Shown here: positions 10,785 to 19,292 of the stretch, piece by piece | How positions within the stretch are numbered: position 1 is the first letter of the stretch | How the letters are laid out: each line of letters begins with the position of its first letter | NCBI GenBank assembly: GCA_002243285.1 | Contig: CP022585.1 | Location: 2,282,641 to 2,346,640, forward strand | Direction: 5' to 3' | Source: Candidatus Fluviicola riflensis | Lineage (GTDB): Bacteria; Bacteroidota; Bacteroidia; Flavobacteriales_D; Crocinitomicaceae | Length of the DNA stretch: 64,000 bases | Made by a program: the position numbers and the translations under genes | Notes under the pieces: model-generated | Told to the model about the DNA's origin: nothing | Databases searched by the model: none | What the model saw: the letters and a program-made list of their open reading frames with translations, nothing else

Positions 10785-11622
10785 ATCCCATTTTGATAAT
10801 ATCCTGGATTTTACTTTCAGGTTTAATCGGTAAACCGTTGGCTGTAAAGTAGGAAACAATCGTGTTGACATATGAATTACCTCCACGGGCACCTGTAGAA
10901 TATATTTTCACAAATTGGTCCAACTGGCCAGTAAAGGTGAATTTATAGCCCGGCAACCACGGCGACATTCCATAATTAGCCGAATTCTTTGCGATTTCCT
11001 GTGAATAATAGGGTTTGATATTTACTGGCTGGTTCATCGGAAATGCTTTACTCTTGCCGTTAACAATATTGTCGACGTAATTTTTCTGCAACAAAATACC
11101 GTCTTTCAAAGAAGCAATAGATTGATTGGCACCGGAATCTGTGTTTCCGATATTACCCGGGTTATTGGTTTTGTAAGAGCGCGATCCCTTTTTGAATCCT
11201 TCGTGATACGCCATGATCGTGAGCAACAAACGCAAACCTTTCGCGGCGTTTGGAATTGCCTGTGAAAATGCGGGAATATATTCCTGGGTAATCTCGGAAT
11301 TCAATGTGATCTTCACCGATGAACTATACGGTTTTCCGGGAAATGTGCTTCCTTCAATTACCACATCTTTGTAAGTTTCGTCGAAACCACTGGCGCCTTT
11401 ACTTCCCGAAGATGATGAAGTTGAATTGCCCGATGGTGTTCCCAATCCCATTTTAGACCAGGTTTTATCTCCAACCATTCCATCTGCTGTTAAGCCGTTG
11501 GCAGCCTGCCATGTTTTTACCGAAGCTTCTGTGTTTGAACCGAAAATTCCATCGGCGGTTAGTTTAAGGAAACTCTGAACTTTTTTGACGTCTTCTCCTT
11601 TGGAGCCTTTTTTCAATAGCAT
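10783..11622 (-). CDS. Peptidoglycan-binding, muramidase-like protein
   Basis: Residues 1-60 form a PG_binding_1 domain (KKGSKGEDVKKVQSFLKL...DGIFGSNTEASVKTWQ...GDKTW). A Ser/Gly-rich linker leads to a catalytic-looking domain with TIMAYHEGF and NNPGNIGN, a motif seen in phage and bacterial cell-wall lytic proteins (NNPGN). The ATG at 11622 (279 residues) is chosen over the upstream frame extension to 11739, because a perfect -7 box lies at 11664-11671 and the extension shows no domain. No signal peptide is seen. It could remodel peptidoglycan or help lysis; a link to release of the nearby injection system is only speculation. Confidence 0.75.
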   Translation of the reverse strand: MLLKKGSKGEDVKKVQSFLKLTADGIFGSNTEASVKTWQAANGLTADGMVGDKTWSKMGLGTPSGNSTSSSSGSKGASGFDETYKDVVIEGSTFPGKPYSSSVKITLNSEITQEYIPAFSQAIPNAAKGLRLLLTIMAYHEGFKKGSRSYKTNNPGNIGNTDSGANQSIASLKDGILLQKNYVDNIVNGKSKAFPMNQPVNIKPYYSQEIAKNSANYGMSPWLPGYKFTFTGQLDQFVKIYSTGARGGNSYVNTIVSYFTANGLPIKPESKIQDIIKMG

Positions 11623-11663
11623 AATAGTGGGTTTAATCCGGCCGACTTTGTTGTCAACCGAAT

Positions 11664-11671
11664 CAAAAATA
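11664..11671 (-). promoter_or_regulatory. -7 box of the PG-binding protein gene
   Basis: Reads TATTTTTG on the minus strand (TAnnTTTG), placing the transcript start about 35 nt before the ATG at 11622. No -33 TTG is obvious. Confidence 0.45.
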
Positions 11672-11778
11672 ACGAAAAAAAATATTCGTGGAATACGTAA
11701 AAACACCTGTTTTGAATCAATTTTAATTTTCGTACTCAATCCACTATAAAGAACCTAAAAAACAAATTTAACCTTTCA

Positions 11779-11926
11779 GTCCCGTAGGGACGTAATATCG
11801 TAATCAACTAATACCTCTCATCTATCCGTCCCAGCGGGACGGGATATCAACACCGGTTCGTCTTACCCCAACGGGGTAAAAGTCATACAGTTATACATTC
11901 GTTACCATATTACGTCCCTACGGGAC
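11779..11926. repeat. MITE-like palindromic element, copy 2
   Basis: Ends are GTCCCGTAGGGACGTAATAT (11779 onward) and its near-exact inverted copy ending ATATTACGTCCCTACGGGAC at 11926. Internal palindromes are GTCCCAGCGGGAC (11828-11840) and TTACCCCAACGGGGTAA (11863-11879). Architecture and length match the copy at 562-713. It fills most of the gap between two divergent genes and holds no ORF. Confidence 0.75.
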
Positions 11927-11981
11927 TAATCTAAAATAGTCTCTTCAAATCATTTTAAAATGATTAATTATTAATCATTTA

Positions 11982-12012
11982 TTGATTATTATTTAGTTAT
12001 TTTGTACATTTG
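11982..12012 (+). promoter_or_regulatory. Promoter of the radical SAM gene
   Basis: A -33 TTG at 11982-11984 is followed after 20 nt by TACATTTG at 12005-12012, a perfect Bacteroidota -7 box. The transcript would begin near 12018, which rules against the TTG codon at 12026 and supports the ATG at 12068. Confidence 0.7.
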
Positions 12013-12067
12013 AAAACAGATTAGATTGGAGTTATCCCTGAATATTTTTTCGTCAAATCAACACACT

Positions 12068-13144
12068 ATGTCTAAAAAACAAGAAGGTTTTCTTACCGGA
12101 AGAGGTGCGCATATCAATCCTGATAATCGTTTTCAGAAAACGCAGGAAGGAGATGCTTTTTTTGAATTTCATGCTGATGAAGATGGTGAATTAACTAACC
12201 TGAAAACCACCTTTATTGAGGTGTTTCCGAAGACAATCGTCAACAAACTAGACAGTCCGGATGTTGGGATGTATTATTCACTGAATCCATACCAGGGCTG
12301 TGAGCATGGTTGTACGTATTGCTATGCACGGCCGACACATGAATATTGGGGCTATAGTGCCGGAACCGATTTTGAGCGGACAATACTGGTCAAAAAAAAC
12401 GCGCCTGAGCTATTGGAAGAAACACTACGCAAGAAAAAATGGGAAGTTAAACCGGTGAGTTTATCCGGTAATACAGATTGTTACCAGCCATGTGAACGTA
12501 CTTACGGCATCACCCGGAAATTACTGGAGATTTTTTTGAAATACCGGCATCCGGTTTCGATTATCACCAAAAATTCGCTGGTTGAACGCGATTTGGATGT
12601 ACTAACCGAATTATCGAAACTGAACCTTGTTCATGTGCTTATTAGTATGACTTCGCTCAACGAAGATCTGCGCCGAAGATTGGAACCAAGAACAGCTTCC
12701 TGTACCCGAAAGTTAAGCACGATTGAGCGTTTGTCGGCACAGGGAATTCCGGTTACGGCGATGTTAGCTCCTATCATTCCTGCTATCAATGATCACGAAT
12801 TGTTTTCGTTGGTAAAAGCCGTAAGTGAGCGTGGCGCGCAAAATGTGCATTACCAGGTGGTACGATTAAATGGCCCGAACGGCGAAATATTTAAAAACTG
12901 GCTGCAGCACCACTACCCCGACAGGGCAGAAAAAGTGATCCACCAACTGGAAGCGCTTCACGGAGGAAAAGTAAATGATAGTCGATTTGGAGTACGGATG
13001 AAAGGCGAAGGCGCTTATTCCCTTAACATCGAACGACAGTTCAAAGTAGCACGTGAACGCTTTCTCCCTAAGAGATCTAGTTCTAAATTGCGGACGGATT
13101 TGTTTGTTATTCCGGATGAAAGCGGACAAACCAGCTTGTTTTGA
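12068..13144 (+). CDS. PA0069-family radical SAM protein
   Basis: This 358-residue radical SAM enzyme has the 4Fe-4S motif CEHGCTYC (Cys78, Cys82, Cys85) after the typical GRGAHINPDNRF N-terminus of the PA0069/SplB-like family. Downstream strands fit the TIM-barrel (VSLSGNTDCYQP, VSIITKNSLV, VHVLISMTSLN, VTAMLAPIIP). Members of the family generate a 5'-deoxyadenosyl radical; their substrate is unknown, and similarity to spore photoproduct lyase does not prove a repair role. A TTG codon at 12026 extends the frame but lies almost on the predicted transcript start. It is not in an obvious operon. Confidence 0.85.
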   Translation: MSKKQEGFLTGRGAHINPDNRFQKTQEGDAFFEFHADEDGELTNLKTTFIEVFPKTIVNKLDSPDVGMYYSLNPYQGCEHGCTYCYARPTHEYWGYSAGTDFERTILVKKNAPELLEETLRKKKWEVKPVSLSGNTDCYQPCERTYGITRKLLEIFLKYRHPVSIITKNSLVERDLDVLTELSKLNLVHVLISMTSLNEDLRRRLEPRTASCTRKLSTIERLSAQGIPVTAMLAPIIPAINDHELFSLVKAVSERGAQNVHYQVVRLNGPNGEIFKNWLQHHYPDRAEKVIHQLEALHGGKVNDSRFGVRMKGEGAYSLNIERQFKVARERFLPKRSSSKLRTDLFVIPDESGQTSLF

Positions 13145-13288
13145 CACACACATCGAATAGTGATAACAGGTAAATCTACCATGGCTAAGATTCAGGTGTT
13201 TCTATCCTACATTACACGGGAAATAACCTTCATTTTTGTAGCGTAGGCACTGTTTGTCCTGCTTGAAAACTAAAAAATCAATACTATT

Positions 13289-13900
13289 ATGGGGGCACGT
13301 TTCCAGGTAAATGTTACCAACAATTCAACGCAGAGTACCACGATGATTCTGTTTCAAAAAGTTCCTGACCAAGACTGGTTTCAAGGTCTTTCGGTGGTTT
13401 GGAAATCACAACGATTATCACCAGGTTCAAAGGCCATATTTGACTGGTCGCGCGATTTCTGCTTTGTTGCAGCGAATACAGGACAGTTGAAACCGGGGTT
13501 GCGATTTAATACAGATTCGATACTAAGTGCAGATCCGAACGAACGAAATAATGCAGCTACATTAGAGGCCAACGGAGGGAACTGTCAATTCTCTATTGGT
13601 CAAGGCGGACAACCAGGAAAATTAACTATAGTAACTAGTAACTCCATTCCTATGCAACCGCAATTTTCTGCAGGAATAGGAATGTCTGATGCTGCAACAG
13701 TGATTGGACAGGCAAGACCGGGTATGAATTACCAGTTTTCAGCCGACGTGGAATACTGGGTTGCTTTTGGAAATTATGAAAATGGTCAGGTACTTTCTCA
13801 GAATGTTGTAAATGCTGCACGCATCTCGTTTCCGAACGGTGTTACGAACATGAAAGTTGTTTTGAATCAGGATAATAGCTATACGATCAATCCTGCATAA
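13289..13900 (+). CDS. RhiA-like protein
   Basis: This 203-residue protein has no signal peptide and looks all-beta. Its features (N-terminal VTNNS strand, FQKVPDQ, a WSRDFCFV segment, then a YWVAFG strand and a regular C-terminal NPNGVT-like strand pair) resemble RhiA of Rhizobium leguminosarum and relatives, judged from memory of the family. RhiA is an abundant rhizosphere-expressed protein of unknown biochemical function. The gene stands alone with a terminator downstream. Confidence 0.5.
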   Translation: MGARFQVNVTNNSTQSTTMILFQKVPDQDWFQGLSVVWKSQRLSPGSKAIFDWSRDFCFVAANTGQLKPGLRFNTDSILSADPNERNNAATLEANGGNCQFSIGQGGQPGKLTIVTSNSIPMQPQFSAGIGMSDAATVIGQARPGMNYQFSADVEYWVAFGNYENGQVLSQNVVNAARISFPNGVTNMKVVLNQDNSYTINPA

Positions 13901-13921
13901 TCAAAATAACGTCCAATAATG

Positions 13922-13955
13922 AGGCCTGTTAATACAAAGTTGACAGGTCTTTTTT
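13922..13955 (+). terminator. Intrinsic terminator after the RhiA-like gene
   Basis: An 11-bp stem with two G-T pairs (13922-13932 with 13940-13950), a 7-nt loop and six or more Ts. It lies between convergent genes. Confidence 0.8.
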
Positions 13956-13966
13956 ATTCATGAAAT

Positions 13967-14644
13967 TTACCCAAAGAAAATGTCTTTATTGTGTTTCAGG
14001 AGGTATTGTTTGAGTAATTCCAGATCAGTATCGGAAACACCCAATGTTGTCAATCGTTTTGTACCTACAAACAGTGTTACGTTGGTTGCATTGAACGATT
14101 TCCCAGCCTGACTTTGCACAACTACGGTTTGAAAACGGGTAATTGTTTGTGGTTCGATCATGATCTTTTTGTACACTTCCGATTCCCTGATATTGCGCAG
14201 TTTTAAATACTGGTACAACATAAAACCACCAATCAGGATACAGATACCACCGAAAATTCCCAAACCAATAGCAGCGCCTGTTGTACTTTCTGTATCAAGT
14301 GACGGTAAAACCAGCATAAATGCACCGAAAGCAGCTATAAAAACACCAATCCACAGGCTTCTGTTTCGTGTTTTTTTAATCGCTTTTTCAATAAATCTGA
14401 GATCGGTCATATCCAGTCGAACTGGCTCTGCTTCTGCTTCCGGTTTTCGATCAAGGAAAAAACCAATGGCAAAGAAAACAGCTCCCAAGACCAATAAAAT
14501 TCCGGCCATTGCCCAGTCAACGGGCGGTAAATCCGCTCCGCTTATTTTCAATACATAACCGAAATGATCAGCAATTTTACCGGCTATCGCAAAGAATGCG
14601 AACATACCTCCGGCAATTTTTAAGATTTTCCCGAATTTTTTCAT
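13967..14644 (-). CDS. Hypothetical four-helix membrane protein
   Basis: This 225-residue protein has two helical hairpins: residues 5-20 and 43-62 (DWAMAGILLVLGAVFFAIGFFL), then after a cytoplasmic-looking charged loop, 97-113 (WIGVFIAAFGAFMLVL) and 124-145 (AIGLGIFGGICILIGGFMLY). A soluble C-terminal domain of about 75 residues follows. No family is recognised. It follows the MauE/thioredoxin gene with a 22-bp gap, so the two are probably co-transcribed. Confidence 0.65.
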   Translation of the reverse strand: MKKFGKILKIAGGMFAFFAIAGKIADHFGYVLKISGADLPPVDWAMAGILLVLGAVFFAIGFFLDRKPEAEAEPVRLDMTDLRFIEKAIKKTRNRSLWIGVFIAAFGAFMLVLPSLDTESTTGAAIGLGIFGGICILIGGFMLYQYLKLRNIRESEVYKKIMIEPQTITRFQTVVVQSQAGKSFNATNVTLFVGTKRLTTLGVSDTDLELLKQYLLKHNKDIFFG

Positions 14645-14666
14645 CTGAAATGGTCGATTTAAAGGC

Positions 14667-15803
14667 TTATTTCACCTCGCTCCAGGGTTTCTGTACCAAT
14701 GCTTTAAATTCTTTTGCTTTAAACGCATTCGCATCGATACCGTCGTAGACTTTCACAATATTCCCGTTCCAGATATAAAAAACACCAGGTGTATCGCGGC
14801 TTCCAACTGTTTTCCAGAAAGTAGCAATATCCAAAACCGTATAGGTGTATTTAGCGCCGGCAAACTCAAAGAAAGCAGGAATCAATTCGGCTTCTTCATC
14901 CATAAAGGCGATGCGAATATCCGGGAAACCAGCTATCTGACTTTTCATCTGAGTTAATTCTTTAGCGGTTTCTTTACAATGTTCGCAACCCGGAGCGAAG
15001 AAACAAAGGATTTTTTTGCCATTATCAATGTCCGGATAAAGTGTTTTGAAACCCGATTTTTTCTGTGCCGGTTCATCCACTTTCACTACATCAGGATCAG
15101 TGGTTCCGACTTTCGGATCTTTACCAGGATCAGATTTTCCGGGATCGGTCGATTTTGGGTCGGTTGCTGTTCCTGTATCACCCGTATTCGTTGTTACAGC
15201 AGTGGTATCAGGTTCTTCTACAACTTCGATAATACCACCAGCCGGTTTTGAAGAAGTTTGAGAAGGTCGGATTGGTCCTAACATAAACACCGCCAACACA
15301 CTTGCCAATGTAATGGAAAGCACGAAAGAAAAGTTCTTTTTGGCGGGATTATCCTGCATTACTTTGTACAAATAACCGAGCATTCCCATGGCAATAATGT
15401 TTTTGATGATTGCCTCGAGCGGCGTCATTGGTAATAATGTTCCAAAACAACCACAATTGCCACTATTACCGGAAGTACTGATTTCATAGGTTAGCTCGAT
15501 CACAAAAACGAGTAACATGAGAAATGAAACCGGAATTATGAGACGCTTCAAAAAATGAGGTTGCAGTAACAAAAATCCGAGCGCAAACTCACAGCCAATC
15601 AGTGTTCTTGAAAAGTAAGCTGCTGTAGTTTCACTGAAACCCATTGGCAATAACTGCTTGATTTCGAAGGTAGTCATTGCGAAATACGGTGATGGAAACA
15701 ATTTGGCCGCTGCCGATAGAAGGAACAAAAACGAAAGTAAAATGCGTAAACCCCAAATGACTTGTTGTTTTCTTTTGCTGAGAGTTGCGGTTTCAGTACT
15801 CAT
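14667..15803 (-). CDS. MauE/DoxX-type membrane protein fused to a thioredoxin-like domain
   Basis: Residues 1-180 hold about five transmembrane helices of the MauE/DoxX redox-associated type, with a CGCF pair at 117-120 facing the membrane edge. A Pro/Asp/Thr/Lys-rich spacer follows (about 190-250). The C-terminal domain has a thioredoxin-like fold with active site CEHC at 273-276 after CFFAPG. The layout suggests electron transfer between membrane cysteines and a periplasmic thiol-disulfide domain. The ATG at 15803 (378 residues) is preferred to the TTG at 15815. The gene heads a two-gene unit. Confidence 0.75.
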   Translation of the reverse strand: MSTETATLSKRKQQVIWGLRILLSFLFLLSAAAKLFPSPYFAMTTFEIKQLLPMGFSETTAAYFSRTLIGCEFALGFLLLQPHFLKRLIIPVSFLMLLVFVIELTYEISTSGNSGNCGCFGTLLPMTPLEAIIKNIIAMGMLGYLYKVMQDNPAKKNFSFVLSITLASVLAVFMLGPIRPSQTSSKPAGGIIEVVEEPDTTAVTTNTGDTGTATDPKSTDPGKSDPGKDPKVGTTDPDVVKVDEPAQKKSGFKTLYPDIDNGKKILCFFAPGCEHCKETAKELTQMKSQIAGFPDIRIAFMDEEAELIPAFFEFAGAKYTYTVLDIATFWKTVGSRDTPGVFYIWNGNIVKVYDGIDANAFKAKEFKALVQKPWSEVK

Positions 15804-16001
15804 AAGTTGAATCAAAAAGTTTGATTAAAAATAACGTATCTGTCTGAAACAAGGCGTTGAATTTGAAAAATTAGGAAAAGAATAACATCCTTATGAAATT
15901 TTGGATGCTGAATGCTGAATTTTGAATTGGAAGTTAGGTGAAGATCTGTTTTCGGAAACCTAGTGGAATTATGAATTGAGAAATTATGAAGAAGATTCAA
16001 G

Positions 16002-16044
16002 CACGGAATACTTCGGTTTAAAGTTCAAACCTTGGTATTCCGTG
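16002..16044 (-). terminator. Hairpin downstream of the coiled-coil gene
   Basis: CACGGAATAC (16002-16011) pairs with GTATTCCGTG (16035-16044). A second inner stem GGTTT/AAACC lies in the loop. It lies 21 bp beyond the stop codon at 16066 on the minus strand. Confidence 0.55.
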
Positions 16045-16065
16045 AGTGAATCCATCTTTTTTCTT

Positions 16066-16776
16066 TTAACGCAGCAAATCATCCAATGTATCCATCCCTT
16101 TTTTAGCAGCATCTTCTTCTCTTCGATGTCCGGCTTCCTGGCTGACAATGTGATTTTTAATCTTATCAATATATCCGTTTAGTTCTTTGGTCAACTCAGC
16201 CAGTTTCTTATCACTCGCTGCCTTATCGCTTGATTTATAGCTACTTTCCTCTATATACTCTTTTGGATGGCCTTTGGCGTAATCGAGCTTCACTTTTACT
16301 TTATCAAATTCTTCTCTCAACGCTGCTCGTGCTTCATACAAGCGTCTATAGGCTTCTTTGCCTTCTTCCAGCTTTGCGTAATGGGTTTTTATTTTTTTGT
16401 CTTGTTCTGCAATTTTTTTCTCGGCATCCGCTACTGGTTTATCGTACGCATTGGGTCCTGTAGGATGCGCTTTTTTCCAATCTGCCTGATTTTTTTGTTC
16501 CAGCTTCAATTTCTCATTGAGTTTGCCCAGCTCATCCATGAGGTTTTCGTGCTGAGAAACAAGCAAATTTACTCCAAGACTGCTGGGAATTGTTTTTCGC
16601 GCAGCCACTTCTTTACCTATTGCTGCCGCTTCACTGTATATACTTGGAAATGGAATACATTCCGTAAACGTTTTGTCGGCACAGTCTTCAAAATCTTCTA
16701 GTTTTTGTGCGTTGAGGTTAAATCCTGTAAACAGGAATAACAGGGCTAATGCCCCAAGAATCAAATTCTTTTTCAT
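16066..16776 (-). CDS. Secreted coiled-coil hypothetical protein
   Basis: A Sec signal peptide (1-23, ending NAQ) is followed by a short Cys-containing segment (EDCADKTFTECIPFP) and then about 170 residues of mostly charged helix with heptad-like spacing (LGKLNEKLKLEQKNQ, DAEKKIAEQDKKIKTHYAKLEEG, KLAELTKELNGYIDKI). It is probably a periplasmic coiled coil. No catalytic motif or family is recognised. It is monocistronic, with 200 bp of non-coding DNA on the upstream side. Confidence 0.65.
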   Translation of the reverse strand: MKKNLILGALALLFLFTGFNLNAQKLEDFEDCADKTFTECIPFPSIYSEAAAIGKEVAARKTIPSSLGVNLLVSQHENLMDELGKLNEKLKLEQKNQADWKKAHPTGPNAYDKPVADAEKKIAEQDKKIKTHYAKLEEGKEAYRRLYEARAALREEFDKVKVKLDYAKGHPKEYIEESSYKSSDKAASDKKLAELTKELNGYIDKIKNHIVSQEAGHRREEDAAKKGMDTLDDLLR

Positions 16777-16862
16777 GTGAATAGTTATTGGTTATAATCC
16801 GTAACCTGTATTTCAGGTAACAAACCACAATTTACTAACAATTTTTGAATGTTTGGTGCTTG

Positions 16863-16972
16863 ATTTTGAATGTTTAATTAGATTCCTCCTTCTCAGGAAT
16901 AATTCTGCTTCTAATATCGTTTCCCAAGCGTTCACTTATTGGAAACTCCATTAAAAATTAAACATTCAAAAT
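16863..16972. repeat. Inverted repeat upstream of the coiled-coil gene
   Basis: ATTTTGAATGTTTAATT (16863-16879) and its exact complement (16956-16972) are 17-bp arms with a 76-nt loop. The right arm abuts the stop codon of the PhnA-like gene at 16980, so it may contribute to its termination. Confidence 0.5.
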
Positions 16973-16979
16973 TGCGAAG

Positions 16980-17546
16980 CTATTTCTTCACAAACTGCGT
17001 CAGAATATAGATACTTTGTCCGTTTACTTTTCCTTCGATCAATTCCGGATTGTCGTGTACCAAACGTACATTACGCACTGAGGTCCCGCGCTTGGCCACC
17101 ATGCTGGTACCTTTTACGTCCAAATCTTTGATTAGTACTACGGTATCACCTGAGTTGATCACCAAACCGTTAGAGTCGATATGTTTGATGGCATCTTCGT
17201 CTACCATTCCTGATTTTGCCCAGGCCAGGGTTTCGTCTTCGAGGTACATCGTTTCGATCAAATCGGCGGGCCAGCCTTCGGCTTTGAGGTTGTTGAGCAT
17301 GCGGTAGGCAATTACTTTCACAGCCGGAACTTCGCTCCACATGCTGTCGTTCAAACAACGCCAATCGTTGGGAATGGTTTCGGTTGTACCGTCTAATTGA
17401 TCCTTCAAACCTTGCTGAATATAGATGTATTCGTCGGCGTTTGTCCCAGCAGCCGGAGCAACCAGATAAGCAACCAAATTGTCAGTGTTTCCACTCAACT
17501 CACATACATTTCCACTGCGGGCGATCAATTCTTTTTCGAAACTCAT
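16980..17546 (-). CDS. PhnA/YjdM-like protein
   Basis: The N-terminus (MSFEKELIARSGNVCELSG) and the C-terminal SH3-like domain (VVLIKDLDVKGTSMVAKRGTSVRNVRL, ending VNGQSIYIL) match the PhnA/YjdM family. Despite the old name, these proteins are not established phosphonate enzymes. The usual N-terminal CxxC zinc-ribbon pair is reduced to a single Cys here (CELS). The ATG at 17546 (188 residues) fits the family start better than the upstream ATG at 17573. It is isolated, 70-100 bp from the last cargo gene of the injection-system operon on the same strand, so read-through is possible. Confidence 0.75.
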   Translation of the reverse strand: MSFEKELIARSGNVCELSGNTDNLVAYLVAPAAGTNADEYIYIQQGLKDQLDGTTETIPNDWRCLNDSMWSEVPAVKVIAYRMLNNLKAEGWPADLIETMYLEDETLAWAKSGMVDEDAIKHIDSNGLVINSGDTVVLIKDLDVKGTSMVAKRGTSVRNVRLVHDNPELIEGKVNGQSIYILTQFVKK

Positions 17547-17644
17547 AGCGTTGTTTTTAATCATGCATTTCAATTAGCTGAAACGCGGGGCGAAGGTAGG
17601 AAAAATAGCTGAATTCAATCTGAAATAAAGTCACACCAGCCTCA

Positions 17645-19141
17645 TTAATCGATCTCTATCATCACCACTTCTTTTACTTCCTTATTCGGTAAGGGGTTAT
17701 CAATCAGCCAAGCTTCACCGGCTTTTACGCTACCAGAAAAACCAGTATTGAACCCCCATGCACCCGGTCCGACACCCATCGCCAGCAAAATACTAGGTAC
17801 CATTTTCATTTCCAATGCTCCAACATTGAAATCCGTCATTAATGTATCCCGAATAAAATTTTGCAATAATCCGGGATTTAAATTAGCCGACATTCTGGAA
17901 AACTTAAAATTCCCGGATAAGTTTTTCTTTGTGTAATGTAAACCCAACTCTTCCCATACTTCTTTTTGTAATCCGTAAGCTTTTCTGGCTTCTATTAATC
18001 TCTTTTGAATTTCTTCATTGTTCAATTTTCCTTTATTGTCTTTATTTTGTTTCATCAATGACAAATATCCGGGATCTAATGAAGGATAGGATGATTCGGC
18101 ATACATGGATACTTTATCATCCCAACCGTCTTTATTGAAAATATGATCAACGCTGTTGGCTGCCGTAATGTCAAGCCAAGCCACGTGTGTTCCTGATTTT
18201 TCCGCCAGTACCAAGTCCGGCCTGGTACTGCCAACAGTCACCTGAGTAAGTATCTTATAACCTGGCGTATCACCCGGAAAAAACTCAGACCTCCTATCTG
18301 ACACCAGTGTTTCAATAACATATCCGAAAGTTGCTGCAAGGAGTTTAGGTGTTCCGTTTTTAAGGTATTCGTTCCATTTTTCCACCCAAAGCCTCATGTA
18401 ACCATTCAAACCGGCATATGCTCCAAGACTTGGTACGGAGGTTACAAAATCAAATGCATTGGCAACAGCTCTGTCGAACACCAGAAAAAATCCTTTTACT
18501 GTATCAAGGTGTTTACTGTCTTCATCGTATTTGGCATTGTCAATCGCCCGTTGTGTAACCAAACCATTTCCACTAAGATTAATCAATCCCCCGTCCCAAA
18601 TTTTCATACCTGAATTCAATGCTTTCGCTCCCATAACGTCCGCTTCTTTTTCCAAGCCCGCATCGTCATTGATAGCCACTTTACCTTTGAGTTGTCTGGT
18701 TGGCTGCACTCTACCCTGTTTTTGCTGAACAACATGCCAGGCCTCATGCGGAAGGTGTTTTTCCTGCCCGGCTGCCAGGTGAATTGCCGAACCTTGTGCG
18801 TAAGCGTGTGCGTTCAATTGCGTTGGTTTATCAGAATTGTAATGCACTTTCACATCATTCATAGAATAGCCCGAAAGGTTTTCAATGCCCGATTTCAGGT
18901 TGTCAGGTAAACCTGTTGTATTTGCCTGGCGCTGAACTACGGCCTGATTGGCCATGGTTTGGTAAGCTTGCAGCTGGGTTACACGTTGACTGTGATTAGC
19001 CATGTCTTTCAATGACTGATGGTTAGCAGAAGCGGGGCCAATTGCTGAAATACCTGTTTCATTAACAGCGGTTTGTATTCGGGAATCCGTTGTGGTTTTA
19101 AGTGAATGTGGTTGGGTAGTTTTATCTGCTTGTATTCCCAT
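17645..19141 (-). CDS. DUF4157 (eCIS core) cargo protein 1, nuclease-like C-terminus
   Basis: This 498-residue protein is the last gene of the injection-system operon. Residues 38-175 form the DUF4157/eCIS-core leader: [30 protein letters not shown], and the zinc-protease-like HEAWH at 132-136. DUF4157 proteins are frequent eCIS cargo or accessory proteins. The C-terminal 300 residues are unrelated to cargoes 2 and 3. The pattern GYVIETLV (Glu277), STRPDLVL (Asp309) and AWLDIT (Asp324) with later His/Lys resembles PD-(D/E)XK-type toxin nucleases, but a Thr replaces the usual Lys, so this is a weak inference. There is no signal peptide. Confidence 0.75.
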   Translation of the reverse strand: MGIQADKTTQPHSLKTTTDSRIQTAVNETGISAIGPASANHQSLKDMANHSQRVTQLQAYQTMANQAVVQRQANTTGLPDNLKSGIENLSGYSMNDVKVHYNSDKPTQLNAHAYAQGSAIHLAAGQEKHLPHEAWHVVQQKQGRVQPTRQLKGKVAINDDAGLEKEADVMGAKALNSGMKIWDGGLINLSGNGLVTQRAIDNAKYDEDSKHLDTVKGFFLVFDRAVANAFDFVTSVPSLGAYAGLNGYMRLWVEKWNEYLKNGTPKLLAATFGYVIETLVSDRRSEFFPGDTPGYKILTQVTVGSTRPDLVLAEKSGTHVAWLDITAANSVDHIFNKDGWDDKVSMYAESSYPSLDPGYLSLMKQNKDNKGKLNNEEIQKRLIEARKAYGLQKEVWEELGLHYTKKNLSGNFKFSRMSANLNPGLLQNFIRDTLMTDFNVGALEMKMVPSILLAMGVGPGAWGFNTGFSGSVKAGEAWLIDNPLPNKEVKEVVMIEID

Positions 19142-19158
19142 AATTCATGAATGAGCGA

Positions 19159-19278
19159 TTATTCTGTTTTAGATACTTTTTCGCGTAAATACTTGCCATG
19201 GTTACTGATAATAAGAAAAAACGGGAATTGAACTCTTAAGTCAACCGACTTACCTGTTCTATCTGCGTTTACTGCCAT
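19159..19278 (-). CDS. Small ORF or relic of a DUF4157 cargo gene start
   Basis: A 39-codon ORF with ATG at 19278 lies in the 151-bp gap between cargo genes 2 and 1. It begins MAVNADRTGKS, close to MGIQADKTTQP (cargo 1) and [11 protein letters not shown] (cargo 2); by eye 19 of the first 27 bases match cargo 1. After about 13 codons the resemblance stops. It may be a leftover 5' end of a lost cargo copy, a recombination scar, or a genuine small protein. No separate promoter is seen. Confidence 0.35.
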   Translation of the reverse strand: MAVNADRTGKSVDLRVQFPFFLIISNHGKYLREKVSKTE

Positions 19279-19292
19279 ACCCGAATTAATTA

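Noticed and set aside
11623..11739. N-terminal extension of the PG-binding protein
   Set aside because: It includes a -7 box and a hydrophobic stretch with no family support.
12026..12067. TTG-started N-terminal extension of the radical SAM gene
   Set aside because: It lies almost on the predicted transcript start of the consensus promoter, and the family starts after it.
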